Part shown: positions 55,448 to 63,560 of the stretch, piece by piece
How positions within the stretch are numbered: position 1 is the first letter of the stretch
How the letters are laid out: every line of letters starts with the position of its first letter
Origin: Saccharothrix luteola
GTDB lineage: Bacteria > Actinomycetota > Actinomycetes > Mycobacteriales > Pseudonocardiaceae
Direction: 5' to 3'
DNA: 64,000 nt
Assembly (NCBI RefSeq): GCF_020859565.1
Contig: NZ_JAJHUO010000036.1
Coordinates: 39,249-103,248 of the forward strand
Program-made: the position numbers and the translations under genes
Notes under the pieces: model-generated
Seen by the model: only the letters and a program-made list of their open reading frames with translations
Databases searched by the model: none
Told to the model about the DNA's origin: nothing

Positions 55448-55518
55448 GTCGGACAGTTCGGTGCGAATTTCGGGGTGAGCCCTTCAACCGCGCCCCGGTC
55501 GGTGCCACGCTCGCCGAC

Positions 55519-56211
55519 GTGACCACGAACTGGACACCCATCCACGGCCGGTCCTTCGAGCCGGTCCCGTACCGACCGGCCAGGATGCCGGTCGACGAGT
55601 CCCTGCGCACGGCCGCCGACCTGCGCGCCCGGATGCGGGACCGCCGCACGGTGCGCATGTTCTCCACCGATCCCGTGCCCGACCAGGTGGTGCTCGACGC
55701 CATCGCGGTCGCCTCCACCGCGCCCAGCGGCGCCCACCAGCAGCCCTGGACGTTCGTGCGGGTCAAGGACCCCGCGGTGCGTCGCCGCATCCGCGAGGCC
55801 GCCGAGCAGGAGGAACGCGTCTCCTACGCGGGCCGGCTCGGCGACGAGTGGTTGGACGCGCTGCGCCCGCTCGGCACCGACGACGTCAAGCCGCACCTGA
55901 CCGACGCGCCGGAACTGGTCGTCGTGTTCGAGCAGCGGTACTACCTGGAGCCCGACGGCACCCGCCGCAAGCACTACTACGTGGACGAGTCGGTCGGCAT
56001 CGCGGTCGGCATGCTGCTGACCGCGCTGCACCTGTCCGGGCTCGGCGCGCTGACCCACACGCCGTCACCGATGAAGTTCCTCGGCGACGTGCTGGGCCGC
56101 CCGCGCAACGAGAAGGCGTTCGCGGTGATCCCGATCGGCTACCCGGCCGACGACTGCGTGGTGCCCGCCCTGGTCCGCAAATCACTGGACCAAGTCCTCG
56201 TCACCATCTGA
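55519..56211 (+). CDS. Nitroreductase family FMN oxidoreductase
   Basis: 230 aa. The FMN-binding pattern is RRTVRMFSTDPVP at the N-terminus, ASTAPSGAHQQPWTFV, VDESVGIAVGMLLTALHLSG and the C-terminal GYPADDC. The layout resembles the BluB/iodotyrosine-deiodinase-like branch of nitroreductases. Substrate unknown. GTG start at 55519; divergent from the YibE/F gene across 71 bases. Confidence 0.83.
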   Translation: MTTNWTPIHGRSFEPVPYRPARMPVDESLRTAADLRARMRDRRTVRMFSTDPVPDQVVLDAIAVASTAPSGAHQQPWTFVRVKDPAVRRRIREAAEQEERVSYAGRLGDEWLDALRPLGTDDVKPHLTDAPELVVVFEQRYYLEPDGTRRKHYYVDESVGIAVGMLLTALHLSGLGALTHTPSPMKFLGDVLGRPRNEKAFAVIPIGYPADDCVVPALVRKSLDQVLVTI

Positions 56212-56244
56212 CTGCCCTCCGGGGCTGATGCCGACCCGGCCGCG

Positions 56245-57348
56245 TCACCGACCGGGCTCCAACGGATCGGCCTGGGGCAACGGATCGGCGAACCGGAAGT
56301 GCGCCGCCACCGCCTCCTCGCACGCCGCCAAGGCCTGCCGCAGCCGCTCCTCCGGCGACCCCGTGACCAACCGCCACGGCACACCCCGCCGGGCCAACCC
56401 GACCCGGAACAGGTCCGTCATCCACTCCCGCAGGTGCTCGCCGTCCCGCCACCCGTCCTGCTCGAACGGCACGCCGACGTGATCGGTCAGCAGGTACAGG
56501 GCGGGGCGGTGGGCGTCCGGCGCGATGTCCGGGTGCGGCGCGCCGAGGTACCGGTGACCCCACACCGTCGCCGCCCACGCGTCGTTGTCGCACACCAGGA
56601 CCGGCCCGTCCACCGCCGCGTCGGCCAGCTCCTGCTGCCTGCGCGCCACGTCCTGGAAGTCGCCGACCGTCCACACGAGACCGTCGACCCCCGCCTCGGG
56701 GTCGAACGCCCGCGCGGCCGCCAGCTTCAGCTCGGTGTGCTCACGCCCGTACTCGGGCACCCACGGCGCACCCAACGCCTCCGCCAACTCCCGCGACAAC
56801 GTCGTCGTGCCCGTGCTCTCGGCTCCCACCACCACGACCCGCGCGCACAACCCGACCCTGGTCGCCCGCGCGAGCCACCCCCACTGCCCGCGCGGATCGG
56901 CCCGCACCGCCGTGCCCGACACGGGAACGGCGCCGCGGTCGAGGTCCACCAGCACGTGCCGCGCGCCGAGCCGCTTGGCCATCTCGTCGCCGTAACGCTC
57001 GCTGGAGAACACCACGTCGACCGCCGCCGACGCCGGGTCGCCGTCCAGGATGGCCCGCCGCGCGAGCACCGCCCGTGCCACGCCCATGTGCAGCTCCCAC
57101 ACCACGTCGCTGTGGAAGTCCATCGGGTGGTCGTCGACGTCGCCGAGCACGACGAGACCGGGCGTGCCCGCGTGCTCGGCGCGCAGCCACGACACCCGGT
57201 CGGCGACCGGGATGGACTCGGCGCCCGACGCCAGCACGGTCACGGTCGTGCGCCGGCTGCGCGCGGCGGCCGTGCGGATGAGGTGGTGGTGACCGGCGTG
57301 CGGGGGGTAGAACTTGCCGAGCACCAGCGCGTGGTCGAAGTCGGTCAC
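56245..57348 (-). CDS. NadR-like NMN adenylyltransferase/ribosylnicotinamide kinase
   Basis: 367 aa. The N-terminal nucleotidyltransferase domain has GKFYPPHAGHHHL (HxGH) and SGTAVRADP. The C-terminal P-loop domain reads GAESTGTTTLSREL, where the usual Walker Lys is Thr; this seems a trait of the actinobacterial group. It should turn imported nicotinamide riboside or NMN into NAD. GTG 57348 overlaps the pnuC stop (GTGA), which supports a shared NAD-salvage role. Confidence 0.83.
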   Translation of the reverse strand: MTDFDHALVLGKFYPPHAGHHHLIRTAAARSRRTTVTVLASGAESIPVADRVSWLRAEHAGTPGLVVLGDVDDHPMDFHSDVVWELHMGVARAVLARRAILDGDPASAAVDVVFSSERYGDEMAKRLGARHVLVDLDRGAVPVSGTAVRADPRGQWGWLARATRVGLCARVVVVGAESTGTTTLSRELAEALGAPWVPEYGREHTELKLAAARAFDPEAGVDGLVWTVGDFQDVARRQQELADAAVDGPVLVCDNDAWAATVWGHRYLGAPHPDIAPDAHRPALYLLTDHVGVPFEQDGWRDGEHLREWMTDLFRVGLARRGVPWRLVTGSPEERLRQALAACEEAVAAHFRFADPLPQADPLEPGR

Positions 57349-57986
57349 GCGGCCACCGCCTCGTCCTGGCGCAACGCCTTCGTCCAGTTGCGCAGGCCGA
57401 GCACGCACAGCGCCATGAAGCCCACGTAGAGGACCGCGGTCAGCCACAGGCCCTTGTAGGCGTACAACGGAACGTAGATCACGTCCGCGGCGATCCACAG
57501 CCACCAGCACTCGACCTTCTTGCGGGTCTGGCCCCACGTGGCCAGCAACGAGAGCACGGTGGTCGCGGAATCCGCCCACGGCACGGTCGAGTTGCTGAAC
57601 GTGGTGAGCACCCACACCAGCAGGAGGGTGCCCGCCACGCCGGCGGCGAGGAGCCACCACCACTGCTCGCGCGTGGTGCGACCGACCGGCAGCGGGGTGT
57701 GCTCGACGCCGCCGCGCAGCCAGGCCCACCAGCCGTACAGCGCGAGCACCACGTAGACGACCTGGAGGCCCGAGTCCGCGTACAGGCCGCTGGTCGCGAA
57801 CAGCACGAGGAAGGCGAGGTTGTTGAGGATGCCGATCGGCCAGTTGAGCGGGTTCTGCCGGGCCACCAGCCACACGCAGAGCGCGCCGGTCACGAAACCG
57901 GCGACCTCGCCCCAGCTCGTGGCGACGCCGGCGAACGTGAACGCGGTGGTGGTGAAGGGCCACAAGATGACGTCCAGCACAGACAC
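57345..57986 (-). CDS. pnuC: Nicotinamide riboside transporter PnuC
   Basis: 213 aa, seven to eight membrane helices. The PnuC family motifs NWPIGILNNLAFLVLF, YVVLALYGWWAWLRGG and VECWWLWIAADVIYVPLYAY are present; the aromatic residues line the riboside path. Facilitated uptake of nicotinamide riboside is expected, with phosphorylation by the coupled NadR-like enzyme. Three GTG codons (57992, 57986, 57980) could start it; 57986 has GGAG at the best distance. Confidence 0.88.
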   Translation of the reverse strand: MSVLDVILWPFTTTAFTFAGVATSWGEVAGFVTGALCVWLVARQNPLNWPIGILNNLAFLVLFATSGLYADSGLQVVYVVLALYGWWAWLRGGVEHTPLPVGRTTREQWWWLLAAGVAGTLLLVWVLTTFSNSTVPWADSATTVLSLLATWGQTRKKVECWWLWIAADVIYVPLYAYKGLWLTAVLYVGFMALCVLGLRNWTKALRQDEAVAA

Positions 57987-58007
57987 AAGCACTCCGTTTG
58001 ACCCTTT

Positions 58008-58025
58008 TTCGAACACGTGTTCGAA
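58008..58025. promoter_or_regulatory. Perfect LexA (SOS) box
   Basis: TTCGAACACGTGTTCGAA, an 18-bp perfect palindrome that contains CGAAC-N4-GTTCG. It lies between the pnuC and radical-SAM starts. TTGACC (57998-58003) and a 17-base spacer put the -10 (58021-58026) over its right end, with the radical-SAM ATG seven bases further on. Confidence 0.85.
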
Positions 58026-58032
58026 TGTGGAC

Positions 58033-59937
58033 ATGCGATGGGACGGGCAGAAGGACGGGGCGGACCGGCAGCAGGCCCTGCCGGGATTGCCGGGGCTGGT
58101 CCGAAGCGTACGAACTCCCGACTTCGCCGACGTCGTGTTCCACGAGGTGAACGCCAAGTCCGTGCTGAACAAGGTGCCCGGCGGCGGCCTGCCGTTCGGC
58201 TGGACGGTCAACCCGTACCGCGGCTGCACGCACGGTTGCACGTACTGCCTGACCGGTGACACGCCGGTGCTGCTGGCGGACGGCCGCACCAAGCCCATCG
58301 CCGAGCTGGCCGTCGGCGAGGAGGTGTTCGGCACCGCGCAGGGCCGGTTCGTGGTCACCCGCGTGCGGGCGCACTGGAAGACCTCCAAGCCCGCCTACCG
58401 GGTCACGTTGGCCGACGGCACGCAGGTGATTGCGGGCGGCGACCACCGGTTCCTCACCGACGAGGGGTGGAAGCACGTCACGCCCGGCCGGTGCGACGAC
58501 TTCGAGGAGCGGCCGTTCCTGGTCAAGGGCGCGCAGCTGGTCGGGACGGGCCGGTTCGCCTCGCCGCCCGCGCACGGCGAGGAGTACCGCGCGGGCTACC
58601 TCTGGGGCGCGGTGCGCGGCGGCCTGCCCAGCCACCCGGACGTGCTCGGTCGCGTGCGCGAGTTCGCCGGCGGCCGGGTGCCGCGCGAGCAGGACCTGGT
58701 GCGGTGGCCCACCACGCCGGGTGACGAGTGGTCGAAGGGTTTCCTGGCCGGTCTGTTCGACGCGCGGGGCAGCTCGACCGGCGGCGAGCTGGTGATGTCC
58801 AGTTCGGACAGCGCGGTGTTCGAGGCGGCGGTGCTGGCGCTGCTGCGGCTGCGCGTGTCGCACGTGGTCGAGGTGCGCGGTGTGCGGATCACCGGCGGGC
58901 TGGCCGAGCGGCTGCGGTTCCTGCACCTCGTCGGCCCGGCGATCGGGCGCGGCAACGCGGTGGAGGGCATGGCGGTGCCGTCCACGTCCCGGCTGGCGGT
59001 GGTGTCGGTGGAGTCGCTCGGCGTGACGCGGACGTTGTACGACATCACCACCGGCACCGGCGACTTCGTGGCCAACGGCCTGGTCAGCCACAACTGCTTC
59101 GCCCGCAACACGCACACGTACCTCGACCTGGACGCAGGGCGCGACTTCGACACCCAGGTGGTGGTGAAGGTCAACGCGGTCGAGGTGCTCGCGGGCCAGT
59201 TGCGGTCCAAGCGGTGGCGGCGCGAGCACGTGGCGATGGGCACGAACACCGACCCGTACCAGCGGGCCGAGGGCCGGTACGCGTTGATGCCGGGCATCAT
59301 CCGGGCGCTGGCCGACTCCGGCACGCCGTTCTCGATCCTCACCAAGGGGACCGTGCTGTCGCGGGACATCCCGCTGCTGGCGGAGGCCGCGTCCTCGGTG
59401 TCGGTGGGCATCGGGGTGTCACTGGCGCTGCTGGACCGCGAGCTGCAATCCGGGCTGGAACCGGGCACGCCCAGTCCTCAGGCGAGGCTGGAGCTGGTGC
59501 GCCGGGTCCGTGACGCGGGGTTGCCGTGCGGGGTGTTCGTCGCGCCCGTGCTGCCGAGGCTGACCGACTCCGACGAGCAGCTGGACGCGTTGCTGGCCTC
59601 GATCGCCGCCGCGGGCGCCACCGGCGTCACGGTCCTGCCCCTGCACTTGAGGCCGGGCGCGCGCGAGTGGTTCGCCCGGTGGCTGGTGCGCGAGCGGCCG
59701 GACCTGGCCGACGACTACCGGGGGCTGTACGCGCGCGGGTCCTATGTGGACGTCCGGTACCGGCGGTGGCTGGCGGCGCGCATCGAGCCGTTGTTGCGCC
59801 GGCACGGCCTGGACGTGCGCGGTGGCCGCGACGCGGTCGGCGTGCCCGGCGACGACGAGGGCGTGTGGCCGGCGGGCAGCCTGCCCGCCTCGACGCCGAA
59901 CGGCCCGGTCGTGCAGGAGCAGTTGACCTTGCTGTGA
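58033..59937 (+). CDS. Intein-containing Rv2578c-family radical SAM protein
   Basis: 634 aa before splicing, about 351 after. The radical-SAM cluster motif CxxxCxxC is formed by Cys65, Cys69 and, after splicing, Cys355 (RGCTHGCTY, then CFARNTHTYL). Later segments (AMGTNTDPYQRAEGRY, TPFSILTKGTVLSRD) match this family, related to spore photoproduct lyase-like enzymes; the exact reaction is unknown. ATG 58033 gives the family start MRWDGQ. No Shine-Dalgarno is seen, so a leaderless mRNA is likely. The LexA box upstream points to a DNA-damage role. Confidence 0.88.
   Translation: MRWDGQKDGADRQQALPGLPGLVRSVRTPDFADVVFHEVNAKSVLNKVPGGGLPFGWTVNPYRGCTHGCTYCLTGDTPVLLADGRTKPIAELAVGEEVFGTAQGRFVVTRVRAHWKTSKPAYRVTLADGTQVIAGGDHRFLTDEGWKHVTPGRCDDFEERPFLVKGAQLVGTGRFASPPAHGEEYRAGYLWGAVRGGLPSHPDVLGRVREFAGGRVPREQDLVRWPTTPGDEWSKGFLAGLFDARGSSTGGELVMSSSDSAVFEAAVLALLRLRVSHVVEVRGVRITGGLAERLRFLHLVGPAIGRGNAVEGMAVPSTSRLAVVSVESLGVTRTLYDITTGTGDFVANGLVSHNCFARNTHTYLDLDAGRDFDTQVVVKVNAVEVLAGQLRSKRWRREHVAMGTNTDPYQRAEGRYALMPGIIRALADSGTPFSILTKGTVLSRDIPLLAEAASSVSVGIGVSLALLDRELQSGLEPGTPSPQARLELVRRVRDAGLPCGVFVAPVLPRLTDSDEQLDALLASIAAAGATGVTVLPLHLRPGAREWFARWLVRERPDLADDYRGLYARGSYVDVRYRRWLAARIEPLLRRHGLDVRGGRDAVGVPGDDEGVWPAGSLPASTPNGPVVQEQLTLL
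58246..59094 (+). other. Intein (283 aa) in the radical SAM protein
   Basis: Residues 72-354. Block A starts CLTGDTPVLLADG; block B has GGDHRFLTDEGW; block F is LYDITTGTGDFVANGL; block G ends VSHN before Cys+1. Between them lies a shortened LAGLIDADG endonuclease-like region: RAGYLWGAVRGG and GFLAGLFDARGSS. The position normally held by the catalytic Asp is not acidic in either motif, so the endonuclease is probably dead. All residues needed for splicing (Cys1, block B His, penultimate His, Asn, Cys+1) are present. Confidence 0.87.
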
Positions 59938-60090
59938 CCGCGACCCTCTGACCGCGACCCGGATGCTTACCCGGTGCGTTCGGTCGTGAACCTCCTGTAA
60001 CTCCTTCGGGTGCTGGTGGCGGTCCGGCGGCGTCGTCCTCGCGTCGGCGGCTATCCCAGCCGCAGCACCCGCCACGAGGAAGGGCTGACG

Positions 60091-60360
60091 ATGCGACGCA
60101 CTCTGCTCACCGCGACCGCCACGACGATGAGCGGCCTGGCACTACTGGTCGGAACCATGACCGCCAACGCCGAACCGGTGTCCGCCGTCCCGGCCGACCA
60201 CGCCGTCGGCGACTCGGTCGCCAAGGGGCACCCGCTGGACGACTGGGACGTGGACCCGCTCGACGACTGGGACCCGCTTGACGACTGGGACCCGCTTGAC
60301 GACTGGGACCCGCTGGACGATTGGGACCCACTCGATGACTGGGACCCGCTCGGCGATTGA
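60091..60360 (+). CDS. Small secreted DPLDDW-repeat protein
   Basis: 89 aa. A Sec signal peptide ends in ANA (residue 27). The 62-residue mature part begins EPVSAVPADHAVGD and then consists of HPLDDW-DV followed by five exact DPLDDW units and a last DPLGD. It is strongly acidic and has no Cys. The 18-nt units differ only at synonymous third positions. The TGA stop falls where the seventh Trp (TGG) should be, and the DNA goes on with GATCCGCTCGAC (DPLD). GAGGAAGG lies before the ATG. Family not recognised; possible metal-binding, cell-wall or peptide-precursor role. Confidence 0.75.
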   Translation: MRRTLLTATATTMSGLALLVGTMTANAEPVSAVPADHAVGDSVAKGHPLDDWDVDPLDDWDPLDDWDPLDDWDPLDDWDPLDDWDPLGD

Positions 60361-60388
60361 GATCCGCTCGACCGAACGTCGCCACGTC

Positions 60389-60422
60389 CGGGACTCCCCG
60401 CGGTGCTGCCCGGGGAGTCCCG
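60389..60422. terminator. Bidirectional terminator
   Basis: Perfect 12-bp stem (60389-60400 with 60411-60422), ten-base loop, between the convergent DPLDDW and FAD-oxidase genes. Confidence 0.8.
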
Positions 60423-60446
60423 AGACGGCCAACGCGACCCCTCGGT

Positions 60447-61892
60447 TCACCGCGCCCCGACCGCTTGCGGGAACCGCAGCACCCCGTCCGGGTCGTAGCG
60501 GCGCGCGACGGCGCGCAGCCGGGGCAGGTTGTGCCGGTAGCCCGTCGCCGCCCAGTCCTCCTGCTCGGGGTCCAGGTAGTTGATGTAGGTGCCCGTGCCG
60601 ACCAGGCCGGCCAACGCCGACTGGGCGTCGTCCACCTCGTGGGTGACCAGCTCGGGCGGCAGGTCGCCGACGGTGCCGAAGACCTCGATGGACGTCGGCG
60701 CGCCGCGGTGGGGGTAGGCCGTGTCGGTGGGGCCGAGCCGGTCGATCGCACCGCCGAGCGCGCCCACGATGAGCAGCGCGCTGTCCTTGCCCCGCACCGT
60801 CCCCGCCACCGCCGCCGGGTCGTCCCACATGCCGTCCGCGATGCGTGAGGACGCGCGGAAGGCGTTGCGGGGCGGGTGCCCCTGGGTCATGATCGCCGTC
60901 GCGGTCGGGTAGTCGACCTCGGCGTGCTCCAGCTGCCCGTCGACGCCCAGGCGGGCCAGGTCGCCGAGCAGCGCGGCCGCCGGGCCGATCGAGCAGCCGG
61001 TGAGGTCGACCGAACCGTCGGGCAGGACCACGCAGGTGCTGGACAAGCGGTCGGGAGCCCCGGCGCTCCACGGCTGCCACGCCCCGAGCACGTCCGCCGC
61101 CGACCCGGCCGGGAACCTCAGCCGGAACACGGTGAGCACCTCCGGCGCGGGCGCGGTGGCGAACTCGAACGACGTGACCACGCCGAAGTTGCCGCCCCCG
61201 CCGCCGCGCAACGCCCAGAACAGGTCCGGCTCGCGGTCCTCGGAGGCGGTGACCAGGCGGCTGTCGACCGTGACCACGCGGGCTGCGCGCAGCCAGTCGC
61301 ACGTGAGGCCGAGCGCGCGGTCCACCCAGCCGAGGCCACCGCCCAACGTGAGGCCGGCGATGCCGACGGACGGGCAGTTGCCCAGCGGCAGGCACCGGCC
61401 GGCCGCGGCGAGGGCCGCGTAGACGTCACCGAGGCGCGCGCCCGCGCCGATCACGGCGGTGCCGTCGGGCCGCACGTCGATGCCCGCCATCGGCCCGAGG
61501 TCGACCACCAGGCCGTCGTGCGGGGTGGAGTAGGCGGCGTAGCTGTGCCCGCCGCCGCGCGCGGCCACCCGGATCCGGCCGCGCCGAGCCTCCTCCAGGC
61601 ACCGCTGCACGTCCTCCGCACGCGCGCAGCGGGCGATCGCGGCCGGTCGGTGGTGGTCGAACAAGCTGTTGAACGGCAGCCGCGCGGCGGCGTAGCCGTC
61701 GTCGCCTGGCACCAGCAGCTCACCGGCCAGGCGGGCGCGCAGCCGCGCCCACCTCCCGGGCCGGGCCACCGCCGGCGCGCCACTCGCCGCCACCGTGCCA
61801 CCCGCGGCCGGCGCGCTGCCGGCGGCCACCGTGCCGCCTGCCGCCACCGCCGCGCCCGCCCACCGCAGCACGTCCCGTCGTGATAACGCCAC
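60447..61892 (-). CDS. Tat-exported FAD-linked oxidase (berberine-bridge type)
   Basis: 481 aa. A twin-arginine signal (SRRDVLRWAG) followed by an Ala/Gly-rich helix predicts folded export. The VAO/PCMH FAD domain has GGGHSYAAY (His for 8-alpha linkage) and PLGNCPSVGIAGLTLGGG (Cys for 6-S linkage), so FAD is probably bound by two covalent bonds, as in oligosaccharide and alkaloid oxidases. The C-terminal BBE motif is YINYLDPE with a final RYDPDGVLRFPQ. It may oxidise a sugar or other alcohol outside the cell. Confidence 0.85.
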   Translation of the reverse strand: MALSRRDVLRWAGAAVAAGGTVAAGSAPAAGGTVAASGAPAVARPGRWARLRARLAGELLVPGDDGYAAARLPFNSLFDHHRPAAIARCARAEDVQRCLEEARRGRIRVAARGGGHSYAAYSTPHDGLVVDLGPMAGIDVRPDGTAVIGAGARLGDVYAALAAAGRCLPLGNCPSVGIAGLTLGGGLGWVDRALGLTCDWLRAARVVTVDSRLVTASEDREPDLFWALRGGGGGNFGVVTSFEFATAPAPEVLTVFRLRFPAGSAADVLGAWQPWSAGAPDRLSSTCVVLPDGSVDLTGCSIGPAAALLGDLARLGVDGQLEHAEVDYPTATAIMTQGHPPRNAFRASSRIADGMWDDPAAVAGTVRGKDSALLIVGALGGAIDRLGPTDTAYPHRGAPTSIEVFGTVGDLPPELVTHEVDDAQSALAGLVGTGTYINYLDPEQEDWAATGYRHNLPRLRAVARRYDPDGVLRFPQAVGAR

Positions 61893-61990
61893 CCCGGCCT
61901 CCTCGTCAGTCAGCCCTCATCGAACAAGGCGTCCGATCACGGCGGAACCGCTGTTCGGACCGCTGACGAGGAGCCGGTCGACCCCCCGGG

Positions 61991-62776
61991 CTACGCGGCC
62001 TTGAGGGTGCCGCCGTCGATGACGTAGTCGACGCCGGTGATCCAGGCCGCCTCGTCGGACACCAGGAACGCCACCAGGTTGGCGATGTCCTCCGGCGTGC
62101 CGGTGCGGCCGATCGGGATGCCGCCGATCATCCCGACCAGCGCCGCGCGGGCGTCGTCGAGGCCGCCGCCGGTGCTCGCGGCGAGTTCGCCGAGCACCGC
62201 GTCCACCGCGGAGGTCTCGGTCATGCCGGGGGAGACCCGGTTGACCCGCACGCCCTTGGGCGCCACCTCCTCGGCCAGCCCCTTGCTGTAGTTCGAGAGC
62301 GCCGCCTTGGCGGCCGAGTAGTGCAGCAGCGGGCCGACGGGGACGTGCGCCGCGGACGACGAGATGTGGATGATCACGCCCGAGCCCCGTTCGACCATCC
62401 CGGGCAGGAGCGCGCGGTCGAGCCGCACCGCGCCCAGCAGGTTCGTCTCCAGGATCTCCTGCCACGCCTTGTCGTCGATGTCGCCGTAGCCACCCGGCTT
62501 CGCCTGGCCACCGCCGGCGTTGTTCACCAGGATGTCCACCCCGCCGAGCTGCCTGACGGCCTCGTCCGCCAACCGGGACGCCGAGTCCGGGTCGGCCGCG
62601 TCCGCGGTGGTGAAGTGCACGCCCGGCGGCAGGTCCGCGCCGCCCGCCGACCGGGCCGTGGTCAGCACGACCGCGCCCTCGGCGACCAGCTTGCGCACGA
62701 TCCCCGCACCGATGCCCCGCGTGCCGCCGGTGACCACCGCACGCCGTCCCGCCAACCTGCCCGAGTTATTTACCAT
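61991..62776 (-). CDS. Short-chain dehydrogenase/reductase
   Basis: 261 aa classical SDR. Cofactor loop TGGTRGIGAG, NNAG, catalytic Ser in HISSSAAHV, the YSAAKAAL Tyr/Lys pair and the C-terminal YVIDGGTLKA are all present. NADP(H)-type by residues after the second strand (TTARSAGG). Divergent from a TetR gene that probably controls it. The ATG at 62776 lies three bases from an inverted repeat, and the promoter (-35 TTGACC, 17-base spacer, -10 AATTGT) leaves almost no leader. Confidence 0.88.
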   Translation of the reverse strand: MVNNSGRLAGRRAVVTGGTRGIGAGIVRKLVAEGAVVLTTARSAGGADLPPGVHFTTADAADPDSASRLADEAVRQLGGVDILVNNAGGGQAKPGGYGDIDDKAWQEILETNLLGAVRLDRALLPGMVERGSGVIIHISSSAAHVPVGPLLHYSAAKAALSNYSKGLAEEVAPKGVRVNRVSPGMTETSAVDAVLGELAASTGGGLDDARAALVGMIGGIPIGRTGTPEDIANLVAFLVSDEAAWITGVDYVIDGGTLKAA

Positions 62777-62778
62777 GA

Positions 62779-62802
62779 GGTACACAATTCGCGTTCTGTA
62801 CC
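62779..62802. promoter_or_regulatory. GTAC-type inverted repeat at the SDR start
   Basis: GGTACA (62779-62784) and TGTACC (62797-62802), 12 bases apart, cover the SDR -10 region. A further palindrome ACCGATCGGT (62800-62809) overlaps the -35. Candidate operator for the divergent TetR regulator. Confidence 0.55.
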
Positions 62803-62844
62803 GATCGGTCAACAACCTGTGACGGCTCTCACCGGCGAGGATCG

Positions 62845-62855
62845 AGTACCGTACT
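62845..62855. promoter_or_regulatory. GTAC-type palindrome before tetR-like gene
   Basis: AGTACCGTACT, 11-bp palindrome with a central C, 30 bases before the TetR start. Similar to the site at 63541-63551. Confidence 0.5.
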
Positions 62856-62884
62856 GACAGGTCCAGAATCGAGGTGACGGATCG

Positions 62885-63472
62885 ATGGCCGGTGGACGTC
62901 CACGCGGGTTCGACGCCGACGAGGCGCTGGACCAGGCCCTCCGGGTGTTCTGGGAACGCGGCTACGAGGGCGCGGCCCTCTCCGACCTGACCGAGGCGAT
63001 GGGCATCAACCGCCCCAGCCTGTACGCGGCTTTCGGTAACAAGGAGTCCTTGTTCCGCAAGGCGCTCGAGCGCTACACCGACCGGCAGGCCGTCCACGTG
63101 CGGGACGCGCTCGACCAGCCGACCGCCCGTGCCGCCGCCGAGCGCATGCTGTGCGGCGCCGCCGACGTGTCGACCCGGCCCGGCTGCCCGACCGGTTGCC
63201 TGAGCCTGCAAGGCGGCCTGGCCATGGGCGAGGACGCGGTGGCGACCCGTGAGCGACTGGCCGACTGGCGTCGGGCCGGCGAGGTCGGGCTGCGGGACCG
63301 CTTCGAGCGGGCCAAGGCCGAGGGCGACCTGCCCGCCCACGTGGACGCGGCCGACCTGGCCAAGTTCGTGGTGCTGGTCGCGCAGGGGATCTCGGTGCAG
63401 GCGGCGGACGGCGTCGACCGCGAGCAGTTGCACCGGATGGTCGACATCGCCTTGACCGCCTGGCCTGCCTGA
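62885..63472 (+). CDS. TetR-family transcriptional regulator
   Basis: 195 aa. The N-terminal helix-turn-helix (ALSDLTEAMGINRPSLYAAFG) is the TetR/AcrR type, and the sensor domain carries a CGAADVSTRPGCPTGCLSL segment seen in regulators of SDR/oxidoreductase genes. GAGGTGA lies seven bases before the ATG. It is divergent from the SDR gene; both promoters and that of the SnoaL-like gene hold similar GTAC palindromes, so it probably controls all three. Confidence 0.88.
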   Translation: MAGGRPRGFDADEALDQALRVFWERGYEGAALSDLTEAMGINRPSLYAAFGNKESLFRKALERYTDRQAVHVRDALDQPTARAAAERMLCGAADVSTRPGCPTGCLSLQGGLAMGEDAVATRERLADWRRAGEVGLRDRFERAKAEGDLPAHVDAADLAKFVVLVAQGISVQAADGVDREQLHRMVDIALTAWPA

Positions 63473-63533
63473 CCCGCGCCGGATTCCGGAAAACCCTGGC
63501 CAAATCCCTTTCGCACCCGTCTTCGACCATCGC

Positions 63534-63558
63534 CGTACACTGTACGGTACAATGTACG
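63534..63558. promoter_or_regulatory. GTAC-type composite palindrome before the SnoaL-like gene
   Basis: A 25-bp imperfect palindrome made of four GTAC steps, centred on TGTACGGTACA (63541-63551); only three positions break the symmetry. It overlaps the alternative ATG at 63552. Confidence 0.6.
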
Positions 63559-63560
63559 AC

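Noticed and set aside
60091..61892. Peptide precursor plus FAD oxidase as one RiPP operon
   Set aside because: The two genes converge, with a strong terminator between them, and the oxidase is exported by Tat. A functional link is possible but an operon is not.
61944..61957. LexA-like sequence GGAACCGCTGTTCG before the FAD oxidase
   Set aside because: One position departs from CGAAC-N4-GTTCG and the gene has no link to DNA damage; likely chance in GC-rich DNA.
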